A DNA stretch of 64,000 bases from CALMEC01 sp963765105 (lineage in GTDB: Bacteria; Actinomycetota; Thermoleophilia; Miltoncostaeales; Miltoncostaeaceae), in contig CAVXUW010000002.1 of assembly GCA_963765105.1 (NCBI GenBank), forward strand, positions 682,001 through 746,000. Reading direction: 5' to 3'. The position numbers and the translations under genes were made by a program. How positions within the stretch are numbered: the stretch's first letter is position 1; the number at the start of each line of letters is the position of its first letter. Below, in pieces: positions 31,886 through 39,103 of the stretch. Under the pieces are notes generated by a model. The model saw nothing but the letters and a program-made list of their open reading frames with translations, did not search any database and was not told the DNA's origin.

Positions 31886-33165
31886 TGGCGGAGATCGCAA
31901 CGGAGCGGGTCGAGCTGTGTCGCCTCGTCACCTGCGGGTCCGTCGACGATGGCAAGAGCACCCTCATTGGCCGCCTCCTCTACGACTCCAAGCAGGTGAT
32001 GGCCGACCAGCTCGCCCACGTCGAGGAGGTCTCGGAGCGGCGTGGTGACGGATACGTCAACCTGGCGCTCCTGACCGACGGCCTTCGCGCCGAACGCGAG
32101 CAGGGCATCACGATCGACGTCGCCTATCGACCGTTTGCCACGCCCAAGCGTCGGTTCATCATTGCCGACTGCCCCGGTCATGTTCAGTACACGCGCAACA
32201 TGGTGACCGGCGCTTCCACCGCCGACATCGCGGTGATTCTGGTCGATGCTCGCCACGGCGTGGTGGAGCAAACACGTCGCCACGCATTCATCTGCACCCT
32301 TCTGAGGATTCCGCGACTGGTGGTCGCCGTTAACAAGATGGACCTGGTGGACTTTCGCCAAAGTTACTTCGACGCGATCGCGGCCGAGATCCGCACGTTC
32401 GTTGCCGAGCGCGACGCGACAGTCGACGTGATCCCCATCTCCGCCCTGTCGGGCGACAACGTCGTCGACGCCTCGACGAACATGCCGTGGTACGGCGGGC
32501 CGACGTTGCTGGGCTACCTCGAGACCGCCTCCTTGGATCGAGCGGCCGAGGAGGGCGTGGGGGTTCGCTTTCCGGTGCAGTGGGTTATCCGCCCGCAGTC
32601 GGCGGAGTATCCCGACTACCGTGGTTACGCGGGCCAGATGGCGGCGGGGTCGGTCGCGGTCGGCGCCGACGTTGTGGTGCTTCCTGCGGGGCACCGCACG
32701 ACCGTCGCACGCATCGAGACGCTCGACGGCGACCATGGCTATGTCGAGGCGCCCCGGTCGGTCACGCTCCACCTCGCCGACCAGATTGATGTGTCGCGCG
32801 GTGATGTGATTGCCGCCGCGAACGATGCGCCCGTTGTGACACGACAGCTCATCGCCGACATCTGCTGGATGAGTGAGCGACCGATGACTCCGCGCGGCCG
32901 GTACGTGATCCGTCATGCAACGCGCGAGGCCGTGGTTATTGTGGAATCGATCACGCATCGTGTCGATATCCGTACGTTGACGACCGAGTCGGTCGAGTCG
33001 ATCGGTTTGAACGACATCGCCCGTGTCGTCCTCAAGACCAGCCAACCGCTGGCCATCGACCGGTACGAGCGCAGCCGAACGATGGGAAGCTTCATCTTGG
33101 TCGACGAGGCCACGAACGACACCCTGGCGGCAGGAATGATCGCCGAGGCCCCAGCCGAGGCGTAG
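31885..33165 (+). CDS. cysN: Sulfate adenylyltransferase subunit 1 (GTPase)
   Basis: 426 residues from GTG 31885, which shares one base with the cysD stop (TAGTG). An EF-Tu-like GTPase drives APS synthesis by CysD. G1 is TCGSVDDGKSTLIGRLLYDS, G3 is IADCPGHVQYTRNM, G4 is NKMDLVDF, with domains II and III following (RFPVQWVIRPQ and IDRYERSRTMGSFILVDE). There is no C-terminal APS kinase (CysC) domain, and no cysC gene is seen nearby. The protein is shorter than E. coli CysN (475) but complete in its domains. Confidence 0.95.
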   Translation: MAEIATERVELCRLVTCGSVDDGKSTLIGRLLYDSKQVMADQLAHVEEVSERRGDGYVNLALLTDGLRAEREQGITIDVAYRPFATPKRRFIIADCPGHVQYTRNMVTGASTADIAVILVDARHGVVEQTRRHAFICTLLRIPRLVVAVNKMDLVDFRQSYFDAIAAEIRTFVAERDATVDVIPISALSGDNVVDASTNMPWYGGPTLLGYLETASLDRAAEEGVGVRFPVQWVIRPQSAEYPDYRGYAGQMAAGSVAVGADVVVLPAGHRTTVARIETLDGDHGYVEAPRSVTLHLADQIDVSRGDVIAAANDAPVVTRQLIADICWMSERPMTPRGRYVIRHATREAVVIVESITHRVDIRTLTTESVESIGLNDIARVVLKTSQPLAIDRYERSRTMGSFILVDEATNDTLAAGMIAEAPAEA

Positions 33166-33174
33166 CATCGCCGC

Positions 33175-33480
33175 ATGACGGGCGCAGACTCCTCCGACGC
33201 TCCGGGACGCTGGACCTTTCTCACCAATCACGCCCATGTCCTGGTGTGTATCGCGCGCGACCCGGAGATGCGTCTTCGTGAAGTGGCCGAGCACGTGGGA
33301 ATCACTGAACGCGCCGCCCAGGGCATCGTTGGCGATCTTGTGAGGAGTGGATACGTTGAGCGCACACGTGTCGGGCGTCGGAACCGCTACGCCGTGCGGG
33401 ACGACCTGCCTCTCCGCCACGCGCTTGAGCAAGAACGTTCGGTGGGTGAGCTGCTTCAGGCCCTCTCTCCCGCCAAATAG
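33175..33480 (+). CDS. Small winged-helix transcriptional regulator, MarR-like
   Basis: 101 residues from ATG 33175. It is a single winged helix: FLTNHAHVLVCIARDPEMRL, then REVAEHVGITERAAQGIVGDLVRSGYVER (recognition helix), then TRVGRRNRYAV (wing). Such one-domain proteins are common stand-alone regulators in actinobacteria. It follows cysN after 9 bp, so it may read from the sulfur operon, and it is convergent with the tiny peptide frames downstream. A hairpin directly follows its stop. Confidence 0.85.
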   Translation: MTGADSSDAPGRWTFLTNHAHVLVCIARDPEMRLREVAEHVGITERAAQGIVGDLVRSGYVERTRVGRRNRYAVRDDLPLRHALEQERSVGELLQALSPAK

Positions 33481-33500
33481 ACGGCGGGCCCCGCCGCCGT
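33481..33500. terminator. Hairpin directly after the MarR-like gene
   Basis: ACGGCGG (33481-33487) and CCGCCGT (33494-33500) form a 7-bp stem with a 6-nt loop, beginning one base after the TAG stop. There is no T-tract. It could end transcription from both the cysDN side and the peptide side. Confidence 0.45.
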
Positions 33501-33573
33501 GGTGGCGATGAGGCCCGGAATGACCATCGTGTGTGGTGTTCGCGCATGCCCAAGGAACGGGCTCTGCGAGTGA

Positions 33574-33603
33574 CTAGAACGTGCGGCCGAACTTGCGCCC
33601 CAT
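33574..33603 (-). CDS. Nine-residue peptide frame A (MGRKFGRTF)
   Basis: Ten codons including TAG. The ATG at 33603 is preceded by GGGGAGGGACATC, a very strong ribosome binding site at ideal spacing. A second copy at 33701-33730 has the same 13-nt leader and encodes MGRTFGRTF. The two frames differ at four positions: one silent change, one Lys/Thr replacement, and one stop-to-stop change. Each peptide is itself a repeat of Gly-Arg-(Lys/Thr)-Phe written with different synonymous codons. It has no signal sequence and is strongly cationic. It lies divergent to the LuxR-type regulator. No known family was recognised; translation is inferred. Confidence 0.6.
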   Translation of the reverse strand: MGRKFGRTF

Positions 33604-33672
33604 GATGTCCCTCCCCGGTTCTTTCGATGGAATCGACTTGTGTGATGGAAAAGCCCGAACGGATGTGCGGGT

Positions 33673-33691
33673 GTGCCCGGTTGGCGGGCAC
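33673..33691. terminator. Hairpin between the two peptide frames
   Basis: GTGCCCG (33673-33679) and CGGGCAC (33685-33691) form a 7-bp stem with a 5-nt loop, 9 nt downstream of the peptide B stop on the minus strand. It could stabilise, attenuate or end a short transcript from B before A. No T-tract directly follows. Confidence 0.4.
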
Positions 33692-33700
33692 AAGAGCGAT

Positions 33701-33730
33701 TTAGAACGTGCGGCCGAAAGTGCGTCCCAT
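33701..33730 (-). CDS. Nine-residue peptide frame B (MGRTFGRTF)
   Basis: Ten codons including TAA, with ATG at 33730 behind the same GGGGAGGGACATC leader as copy A. The peptide is Met plus two exact GRTF units, encoded once as GGA CGC ACT TTC and once as GGC CGC ACG TTC. The repeat is therefore conserved at the amino-acid level. It is the copy nearer the LuxR-type regulator (start 33857), whose intergenic region probably contains its promoter. It could be an intracellular signal peptide, a leader peptide or a small cationic effector. The sequence alone cannot decide. Confidence 0.6.
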   Translation of the reverse strand: MGRTFGRTF

Positions 33731-33797
33731 GATGTCCCTCCCCTCAGATCGGTTGATGAACTCGATGAGGGAAATCTAGGACCGAACCGGGGTCAGT

Positions 33798-33807
33798 CTC
33801 TTAAGGG
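33798..33807. promoter_or_regulatory. Imperfect palindrome in the divergent regulator/peptide promoter region
   Basis: CTCTTAAGGG reads nearly the same on both strands (core CTTAAG) and is flanked by GGGTATGCCC. It lies about midway between the peptide B leader and the start of the LuxR-type regulator, so it is well placed to be a binding site for that regulator. On the minus strand TAGATT (complement of 33773-33778) could be a -10 element for the peptides. Confidence 0.3.
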
Positions 33808-33856
33808 GTATGCCCTATCTTGACCCACCAGTTGCGCCATGAAACTTCTCTAAACG

Positions 33857-36709
33857 GTGCGAAAAGCCCATTTTCTGCTCGTCGAACCCCTGAGGTGTGC
33901 CGAGGCCGCGCGCCGCGGCGCGGATGTCGCGGCGCCGGAGATGTGGCGTCGACCTGTCTCGGAGATGCTGACTTGGGCAGGGGTGCTGGTATCGTCTCGC
34001 TCGCCACAAGCCGCAAAAGCAGTAAAGGAGGCGGCGACGACGGCAGACCAACTGGTCCGCGACGAACCACGGTTCGTCGGCAGGGATGCGGAACTTCGTC
34101 GCGCGATTGACCTCGCGCATGCTCGTCCGGGGCTGCTCGTTGTCGCTGGTGCGCCGAAGGTCGGCACGAGCCGTTTTGCGGCGGAGCTTGCCGCGGCTCT
34201 GGGAGCCGACGGGGCGCTTGCGGTGCGCCTGCGTGGCGGAGGGACCGTCACTGACCGTCTCTCGGCCGGTCTCGTGGCGGCGGACCTGCGGCCCGAGCCG
34301 GTTCAGGCCAGCCGCCTCCGTCCGTTCGTCGCAATCGCAAATGACATCGACGCGGCACAGGAAGCGGTTGCCGCAATCGGCGACTCGCTCGTCGGAACCC
34401 CGGGCCTGCTGATCGCGACAGCTCACGAGGACACCGACGGGGCCGGCACCCAGCTCGACCCGCTCGACGAGGACGCGATGCTGTCGATTGCGCGCGAGGT
34501 GGCCGAGTGCGATGCCCACACCCTCGCGGAGGGACTGCATCTCGCGGGAGGACGCCCGGGTGTGTTGATCCCCGTCCTGCGCGCGAATCGCACTCGCGAA
34601 CCGGACGCCCCGATTCGCCTCCCCGCGCTCCTCATGCGAGATGTTGAGAAGGCGCTTCGCCACCTGACGCCGGTCGGACGTGACATCGCTTCGTGGACTG
34701 CGGTCATTCGGGGTGAGGTAACCGTCGGTGAGCTGGTTCCCGTGACCGGGCGACATGCCGACGGGCTAGAACCGCTGCTCGACGAGCTCATCGCCCAAGG
34801 CATTCTGCGAGAGGTCAGCGGGCCGGGGCCTGTTCGTTTTGCCTTTGTCGATCCGTTCCTCGCGGAAGCCGTTTACCAGCAGATCCCTTCGAGCGATCGT
34901 CGCCGGAGAAATGGGGCCGTGCTCGCGGCCCGTCGCGCAGCGGGAAACGGGCCGGAGGAGCTCGTGCGTTTTGCCGTGGGCAGCGCCAGAGCCCGTGACG
35001 TGATCGGAACCTCGCTTCGGGCAGCGGCGCTGGCACGTGGCGCTGGCGACGCGAAACGCGCGCGCGAACATGCCACTCGAGCGATTGCCTGGAGCGAAGC
35101 CGACGGCGACGCAGCATCGCTCCTCGATGCGCAACTCGAAGAGGGTCTCGCGATGGCGACGCTGGGGGAGTGGGGCCCGGCGGGCGAGATCCTCGAGGCG
35201 GTGACCCATGAACAGCGTCGCCGCGGTAACGTCGCGGGAACTCTCAGCGCCACGACCGAATGGGCCCGTTTGCGCTGGTATGCGGGCGACTACTCGGCGG
35301 CGGTGTCGCTTCTCGCCGTGCCCGAGTTGATCGGCGGCGAGCCTCTGCCCGAACGCGCCGAGGCGCTCGATCTGGCGGCGATGTTCGCGGTGCAGTCCGG
35401 CCGTAACTCCGAGGCGATCCTCTGGGCGCAGCGCTCGCGCGATGAAGCCCGCGCCTGCGGGGCGACGCTGACCCTCACGAGAACGTTGTCGACGCTGGGC
35501 TTGGCGCGAGTTCATGCGACCGGTTCACCCGACGGCATTGAGGACATTCGCGAGAGTTTCCGTGAAGCGGCCGCACTCGGCAATCACCGCCAACAGGTCG
35601 TGGCACTGAACAACCAGGCTGTCGCGCTCAACGCGCTGGGGATGCCGCTCGCCGCCGTGGACCGTGCCCACGAGGGATTGGCCATCGCGGCCGAACGGGG
35701 CGTCGCCGAACTCGACGCTCCGCTCAACCACAACCTCGCGGAGGCTCTGGCGGGATGCGGTCGGCTGCGGGAAGCGTCGCAGGCCGCGCAGAAAGCCGAG
35801 GCGGCGTTCGCGGCGTTGGGTCCGCGCGTGAGTCACACCGATGTCACTCACGCGTGGCTCGAAGCGGCTGTTGGCAACATCGACGCGTCCCTTGCGGCGT
35901 TCGCCGAAATTGGTCGTACCACCGACATCGATGGCATGACGATCGAGGACGTTGGCCCGCTTGCCGCCGCGCACATCACGGTTGCCCGACTCGCAAACGA
36001 GATCGAGAAGTCGCGCGACGCCGCACGCCACGCCCTCGCTCTGTGGCGTGAAACCGAGGATCGCGCCGACTCCATCATCTTGCTCGCGGCGGCTGCGGCC
36101 GCGCTTCCCGCCGACGAAGCTCGGGAGGTGCTCGATGAGCTACGCGTGTCGGCCACCGCCGGGTCACCCGGGGCACAGGCCTTTGTTCTCTATGTCACCG
36201 CCTGTCACGCGTCGACGCCCGGCGAGGCCGTTTCTGGCTACCGTGAGGCATCTGAGGCTTTTGCGGCCACCGGCCTCCGCTGGTGGGCAGCGCTGTCGCT
36301 GCTTCACGCAGGTGAGCTGAGCGGTGCGGATGGCGCCGAGGATCTGCAGGTGGCGCGCAATCACTTCCGGGAGATGGAGGCGCCGGGCTGGCGTGCACGT
36401 TGCGAGGCCGGGCTTCGCGCGATTGGTCATCGCTTCGTGACTCCGTCGCCGAACACCCCGGACGCTGCGCTGTCCCAGCGTGAGCGGGAGGTGCTGCTCG
36501 AGCTCGGGCAGGGAATGTCGAACAAAGAGATCGGGCAGCGCCTGTTCATCTCCGAGAAGACGGTGGGACACCATCTGGGCCGGGTTTTCGCCAAGCTCGG
36601 TGTCTCCGGTCGCACGGCGGCGGTCACCGCCGCCCGTGACCGGGGGCTGTTGGACGAGTTGACGACCGACGCCCCTGATGTCCCATCGACGCGACGCGAC
36701 TTGTTGTAA
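33857..36709 (+). CDS. Large LuxR-family (LAL/MalT-like) transcriptional regulator with degenerate P-loop
   Basis: 950 residues if read from GTG 33857; the true start may be up to 60 codons later, since no good ribosome binding site marks it. The order is an N-terminal AAA-like ATPase domain (FVGRDAELRRAIDLA at about 74-88), a long helical TPR-like middle (about 350-850), and a C-terminal LuxR helix-turn-helix (LSQREREVLLELGQGMSNKE, then RLFISEKTVGHHLGRVFAKL). The P-loop reads GAPKVGTSR; the GKS/GKT lysine is missing, so ATP hydrolysis is doubtful. TPR domains often bind short peptides. This gene is divergent from the two 9-residue frames and may control or sense them. Confidence 0.85.
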   Translation: MRKAHFLLVEPLRCAEAARRGADVAAPEMWRRPVSEMLTWAGVLVSSRSPQAAKAVKEAATTADQLVRDEPRFVGRDAELRRAIDLAHARPGLLVVAGAPKVGTSRFAAELAAALGADGALAVRLRGGGTVTDRLSAGLVAADLRPEPVQASRLRPFVAIANDIDAAQEAVAAIGDSLVGTPGLLIATAHEDTDGAGTQLDPLDEDAMLSIAREVAECDAHTLAEGLHLAGGRPGVLIPVLRANRTREPDAPIRLPALLMRDVEKALRHLTPVGRDIASWTAVIRGEVTVGELVPVTGRHADGLEPLLDELIAQGILREVSGPGPVRFAFVDPFLAEAVYQQIPSSDRRRRNGAVLAARRAAGNGPEELVRFAVGSARARDVIGTSLRAAALARGAGDAKRAREHATRAIAWSEADGDAASLLDAQLEEGLAMATLGEWGPAGEILEAVTHEQRRRGNVAGTLSATTEWARLRWYAGDYSAAVSLLAVPELIGGEPLPERAEALDLAAMFAVQSGRNSEAILWAQRSRDEARACGATLTLTRTLSTLGLARVHATGSPDGIEDIRESFREAAALGNHRQQVVALNNQAVALNALGMPLAAVDRAHEGLAIAAERGVAELDAPLNHNLAEALAGCGRLREASQAAQKAEAAFAALGPRVSHTDVTHAWLEAAVGNIDASLAAFAEIGRTTDIDGMTIEDVGPLAAAHITVARLANEIEKSRDAARHALALWRETEDRADSIILLAAAAAALPADEAREVLDELRVSATAGSPGAQAFVLYVTACHASTPGEAVSGYREASEAFAATGLRWWAALSLLHAGELSGADGAEDLQVARNHFREMEAPGWRARCEAGLRAIGHRFVTPSPNTPDAALSQREREVLLELGQGMSNKEIGQRLFISEKTVGHHLGRVFAKLGVSGRTAAVTAARDRGLLDELTTDAPDVPSTRRDLL

Positions 36710-36765
36710 GAACGCTCACTCTGAAGGTCTCCCTGATTTCCGGCGGGCGAGCTACCATTCGCGGC

Positions 36766-37422
36766 ATGAACGAATCTTCCACTTTCCGTCCTGATCTGGC
36801 CATCCCCCGCGAACGCTCCGTCATCGGAGTGTTCGGCTGGGTGATGGGCCTTGTTTCTCTCGCGCTTCTTTTCCTCGCCCTGGGGTCCTACCTCGGGCGC
36901 GACTTCTCGCGTGGTGCCGCAATCACCTGCTCGCTCGTCGGTGTGGGGATGCTGCTCGTTGGCTCCTTTGGTGGCGATCGTTTCCGTCGCGGCGGTTTTG
37001 CAATGGGTTGGCTCTTTGCGCTTGCCATGATGATCGGCCTTGGTCTCGGAGCAGTCATCAAGATGTTCGCCGAGTTCAACCCTGACGCGCTGGCCCAGGC
37101 CGTCGCCGGTACCGCCGGCACCGTCCTCGCGATGGGCGCCCTCGGGTTGTTCCTGTCGAAGGACCTCGCCCCGTGGATGAAGCCGATCTCGTTGATCGTC
37201 TTTGTGCTCTGCGGAGTCGCGATTGTCTGGTCACTCGTCGCCGGGTCGCTCCCCGTGTTCATGAGCGTTGGTATCTACGCGCTCTCGGCGTTGCTTCTGG
37301 TCATCGACTTCAACTACCTGCGTAAGCACGGCACCGAGGACGACGCCATCTGGCTCGCTACCGGCATTTTCGTGTCGATCGTCAACATCTTCACGTCGCT
37401 TTTGAACATCTTCAGCGACTGA
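36766..37422 (+). CDS. Bax inhibitor-1/YccA-family membrane protein
   Basis: 218 residues with seven membrane segments, the family norm. The C-terminal block GIYALSALLLVIDFNYLRK followed by IWLATGIFVSIVNIFTSLLNIF is the BI-1 (UPF0005) signature, with the paired Asp residues thought to gate a Ca2+ leak in BsYetJ. The ATG at 36766 is 56 bp after the LuxR gene. It is convergent with birA, with a strong hairpin between. Confidence 0.88.
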   Translation: MNESSTFRPDLAIPRERSVIGVFGWVMGLVSLALLFLALGSYLGRDFSRGAAITCSLVGVGMLLVGSFGGDRFRRGGFAMGWLFALAMMIGLGLGAVIKMFAEFNPDALAQAVAGTAGTVLAMGALGLFLSKDLAPWMKPISLIVFVLCGVAIVWSLVAGSLPVFMSVGIYALSALLLVIDFNYLRKHGTEDDAIWLATGIFVSIVNIFTSLLNIFSD

Positions 37423-37444
37423 TCGTTTCACGTCCTGGGTGATT

Positions 37445-37476
37445 CGGGTCGAGTGGGACTAGCTCCACTCGACCCG
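37445..37476. terminator. Bidirectional hairpin between the BI-1 gene and birA
   Basis: CGGGTCGAGTGG (37445-37456) pairs perfectly with CCACTCGACCCG (37465-37476) around an 8-nt loop. The stem contains the birA stop codon and last codons, so the birA C-terminal codons are constrained by the hairpin. Neither side has a clear T-tract. Confidence 0.6.
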
Positions 37477-38427
37477 GGTGACTTCTCCCGCGCCGAGGGC
37501 GACTTCACCGGCGCCGGTGAGAACCCTGAGGCGACCGGTGTCGTCCACCCCTTGGGCGGTGCCCATGGTTTCCGTGGTGCCGGTCTGGACCGTCACGCCC
37601 GCTCCGCGGAGTTGGTCGCGTTCGGCGAACGCGCTCAAGGCGGCATGCGGTCCGTTCGCGCGCCAGTCGGCATATGCGCTGGCGAATCGCGCGAGGATGG
37701 TGACCAGGAGATCGGCTCGCGACGGTGGAGTGGAGCCGTCGGCGAGCGACCCCGGTGTCCAACGATGATCGGTGAGGGTGGGTGCCGCACGGACGTTGAC
37801 ACCGATTCCCACGACCACCCACGTCACCCCGGCTTCGTCAGCGGCTAACTCGCAGAGGATTCCGCAGACCTTGCGATCGGCGATGAGGATGTCGTTGGGC
37901 CAGACGATTCCGGCGTTGTCGCCGATCGCGTCGGCGACGGCGGTGGCGGCCACGATGGGGACGAGGGCCACATCGGCGGGTGACACCTGCGGACGCAGGA
38001 CGACGGAAAACAACAGGCCGTCCCCGGCGGTGCCGCTCCATGGGCGCCCTCGTCGGCCACGTCCTGCGGTTTGAACGTCGGCGCCGACGATCAGGCCCTC
38101 CGCCGCACCCGCCCGGGCCGCGGCCACTGCGTCGTCGTTCGTCGAGCCGGTCTGGGGGCTCCACTGCACCGGGCCGGTGAGGGGCGAGACGAGTCGGGGA
38201 GTGACGAGAAGCGGGACCACCGGGTCGGCGTCGGCGGCAAGCCGGTAGCCCTCGTGGACCCCGTCGACACCGATCCCTGATCGCCGCAGCGACTCGACAT
38301 GGCGGTGAACAGCGGCGCGCGAACAGGCAAGTTCGTCCGCAAGCGCCTGTCCGGAGAGCCCGGCAGACCCGGCAGTCACGAGCGCCGCGAGCACCTGCTC
38401 ACGTCGGGCATCGACCTCAGTCGTCAC
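37459..38427 (-). CDS. birA: Bifunctional biotin-protein ligase / biotin repressor
   Basis: 322 residues from GTG 38427. The N-terminal winged helix (ALADELACSRAAVHRHVESL, about 28-47) is followed by the ligase core: biotin-AMP loop GRGRRGRPW (about 121-129), GSTNDDAVAAAR, VWPNDILIADRKVCGILCE and VVVGIGVNV, then a C-terminal SH3-like domain. It attaches biotin to acyl carboxylases. Because it keeps the DNA-binding domain it can also repress biotin genes. It is divergent from bioY, and an inverted repeat lies across its start codon. Confidence 0.95.
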   Translation of the reverse strand: MTTEVDARREQVLAALVTAGSAGLSGQALADELACSRAAVHRHVESLRRSGIGVDGVHEGYRLAADADPVVPLLVTPRLVSPLTGPVQWSPQTGSTNDDAVAAARAGAAEGLIVGADVQTAGRGRRGRPWSGTAGDGLLFSVVLRPQVSPADVALVPIVAATAVADAIGDNAGIVWPNDILIADRKVCGILCELAADEAGVTWVVVGIGVNVRAAPTLTDHRWTPGSLADGSTPPSRADLLVTILARFASAYADWRANGPHAALSAFAERDQLRGAGVTVQTGTTETMGTAQGVDDTGRLRVLTGAGEVALGAGEVTRVEWS

Positions 38428-38451
38428 GGTTCAACGCTACATGCCGTGACG
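38422..38451. promoter_or_regulatory. Inverted repeat in the birA-bioY divergent region, candidate biotin operator
   Basis: CGTCACGG (38422-38429) and CCGTGACG (38444-38451) are perfect 8-bp arms around a 14-nt spacer. A further GTCACGG lies at 38464-38470. The left arm covers the birA GTG start. The arm-spacer geometry resembles BirA operators, but the sequence is not the usual GTTAAC-type box. Confidence 0.5.
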
Positions 38452-38494
38452 ACCTTCGGTAGTGTCACGGACCAGTTTCCACTCGAGGATCCAG

Positions 38495-39100
38495 ATGACA
38501 CAACGAAACAGATTCGCCCCAATGAGCGGCTCGCGCATCGCCCGTATCTCCGTGTTCGCCGCTCTCGTCGCGGCCTTTGGTCTGACACCTGCGGTCAACC
38601 TCCCGGGAATGCCTGTGCCCATCACCGCGCAAACGCTTGCCGTGATGCTAGCTGGGCTCATGCTGGTGCCGTCGGAGGCGTTTCTGGCTGTGGGTTTGTT
38701 CGTCGCCCTCGTCGCGGCGGGGCTTCCCTTGCTCTCCGGAGGACGCGGTGGTCTGTCGGTATTTTCGAGCCCGAGCGCCGGTTTCGTCCTGGGATTTCCC
38801 GTGGCGGCGGCATGCGTCTCCGCGATCGCGATTGGGCTTCGGGGTCAGAGGACTTATGAGACGTCGACGCAGGTGGCCATGTCCTTCGTTGCCTGCGTGC
38901 TCGGCGGCGTTGTCGTCCTCTACTGCATCGGTTTGCCGGTCGGTGCCGCGATTGCCGACGTTCCCAGCAGGTTCCTCATACTTTCCATGAAGTTCATCCC
39001 GGGAGACCTTGCCAAGGCGGCAGCGGCGAGCCTCGTCGCGGTCACGGCGTTTCGGGCGGCGCCGTTCCTGCGGCCGCGTGCCGCGGGCGCTCGCGCCTAG
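38495..39100 (+). CDS. bioY: Biotin transporter substrate-binding component (ECF S-component)
   Basis: 201 residues from ATG 38495 with a GAGG box 7 nt upstream. Six membrane segments. The BioY signatures VNLPGMPVPITAQTLAVMLAG (here from VNLPGMPVPITAQ) and GGRGGLSVFSSPSAGFVLGFP (here from GGRGGLSVF) are clear. It captures biotin at high affinity and works with the ATPase bioM and the T-component bioN encoded 2.6 kb downstream in the same operon. Divergent birA next door supports the assignment. Confidence 0.94.
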   Translation: MTQRNRFAPMSGSRIARISVFAALVAAFGLTPAVNLPGMPVPITAQTLAVMLAGLMLVPSEAFLAVGLFVALVAAGLPLLSGGRGGLSVFSSPSAGFVLGFPVAAACVSAIAIGLRGQRTYETSTQVAMSFVACVLGGVVVLYCIGLPVGAAIADVPSRFLILSMKFIPGDLAKAAAASLVAVTAFRAAPFLRPRAAGARA

Positions 39101-39103
39101 CCG

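Noticed and set aside
33481..33856. A conventional protein gene in the region of the two peptides
   Set aside because: Longer frames here have unbiased codons and no start signals. Only the two short repeated frames carry ribosome binding sites.
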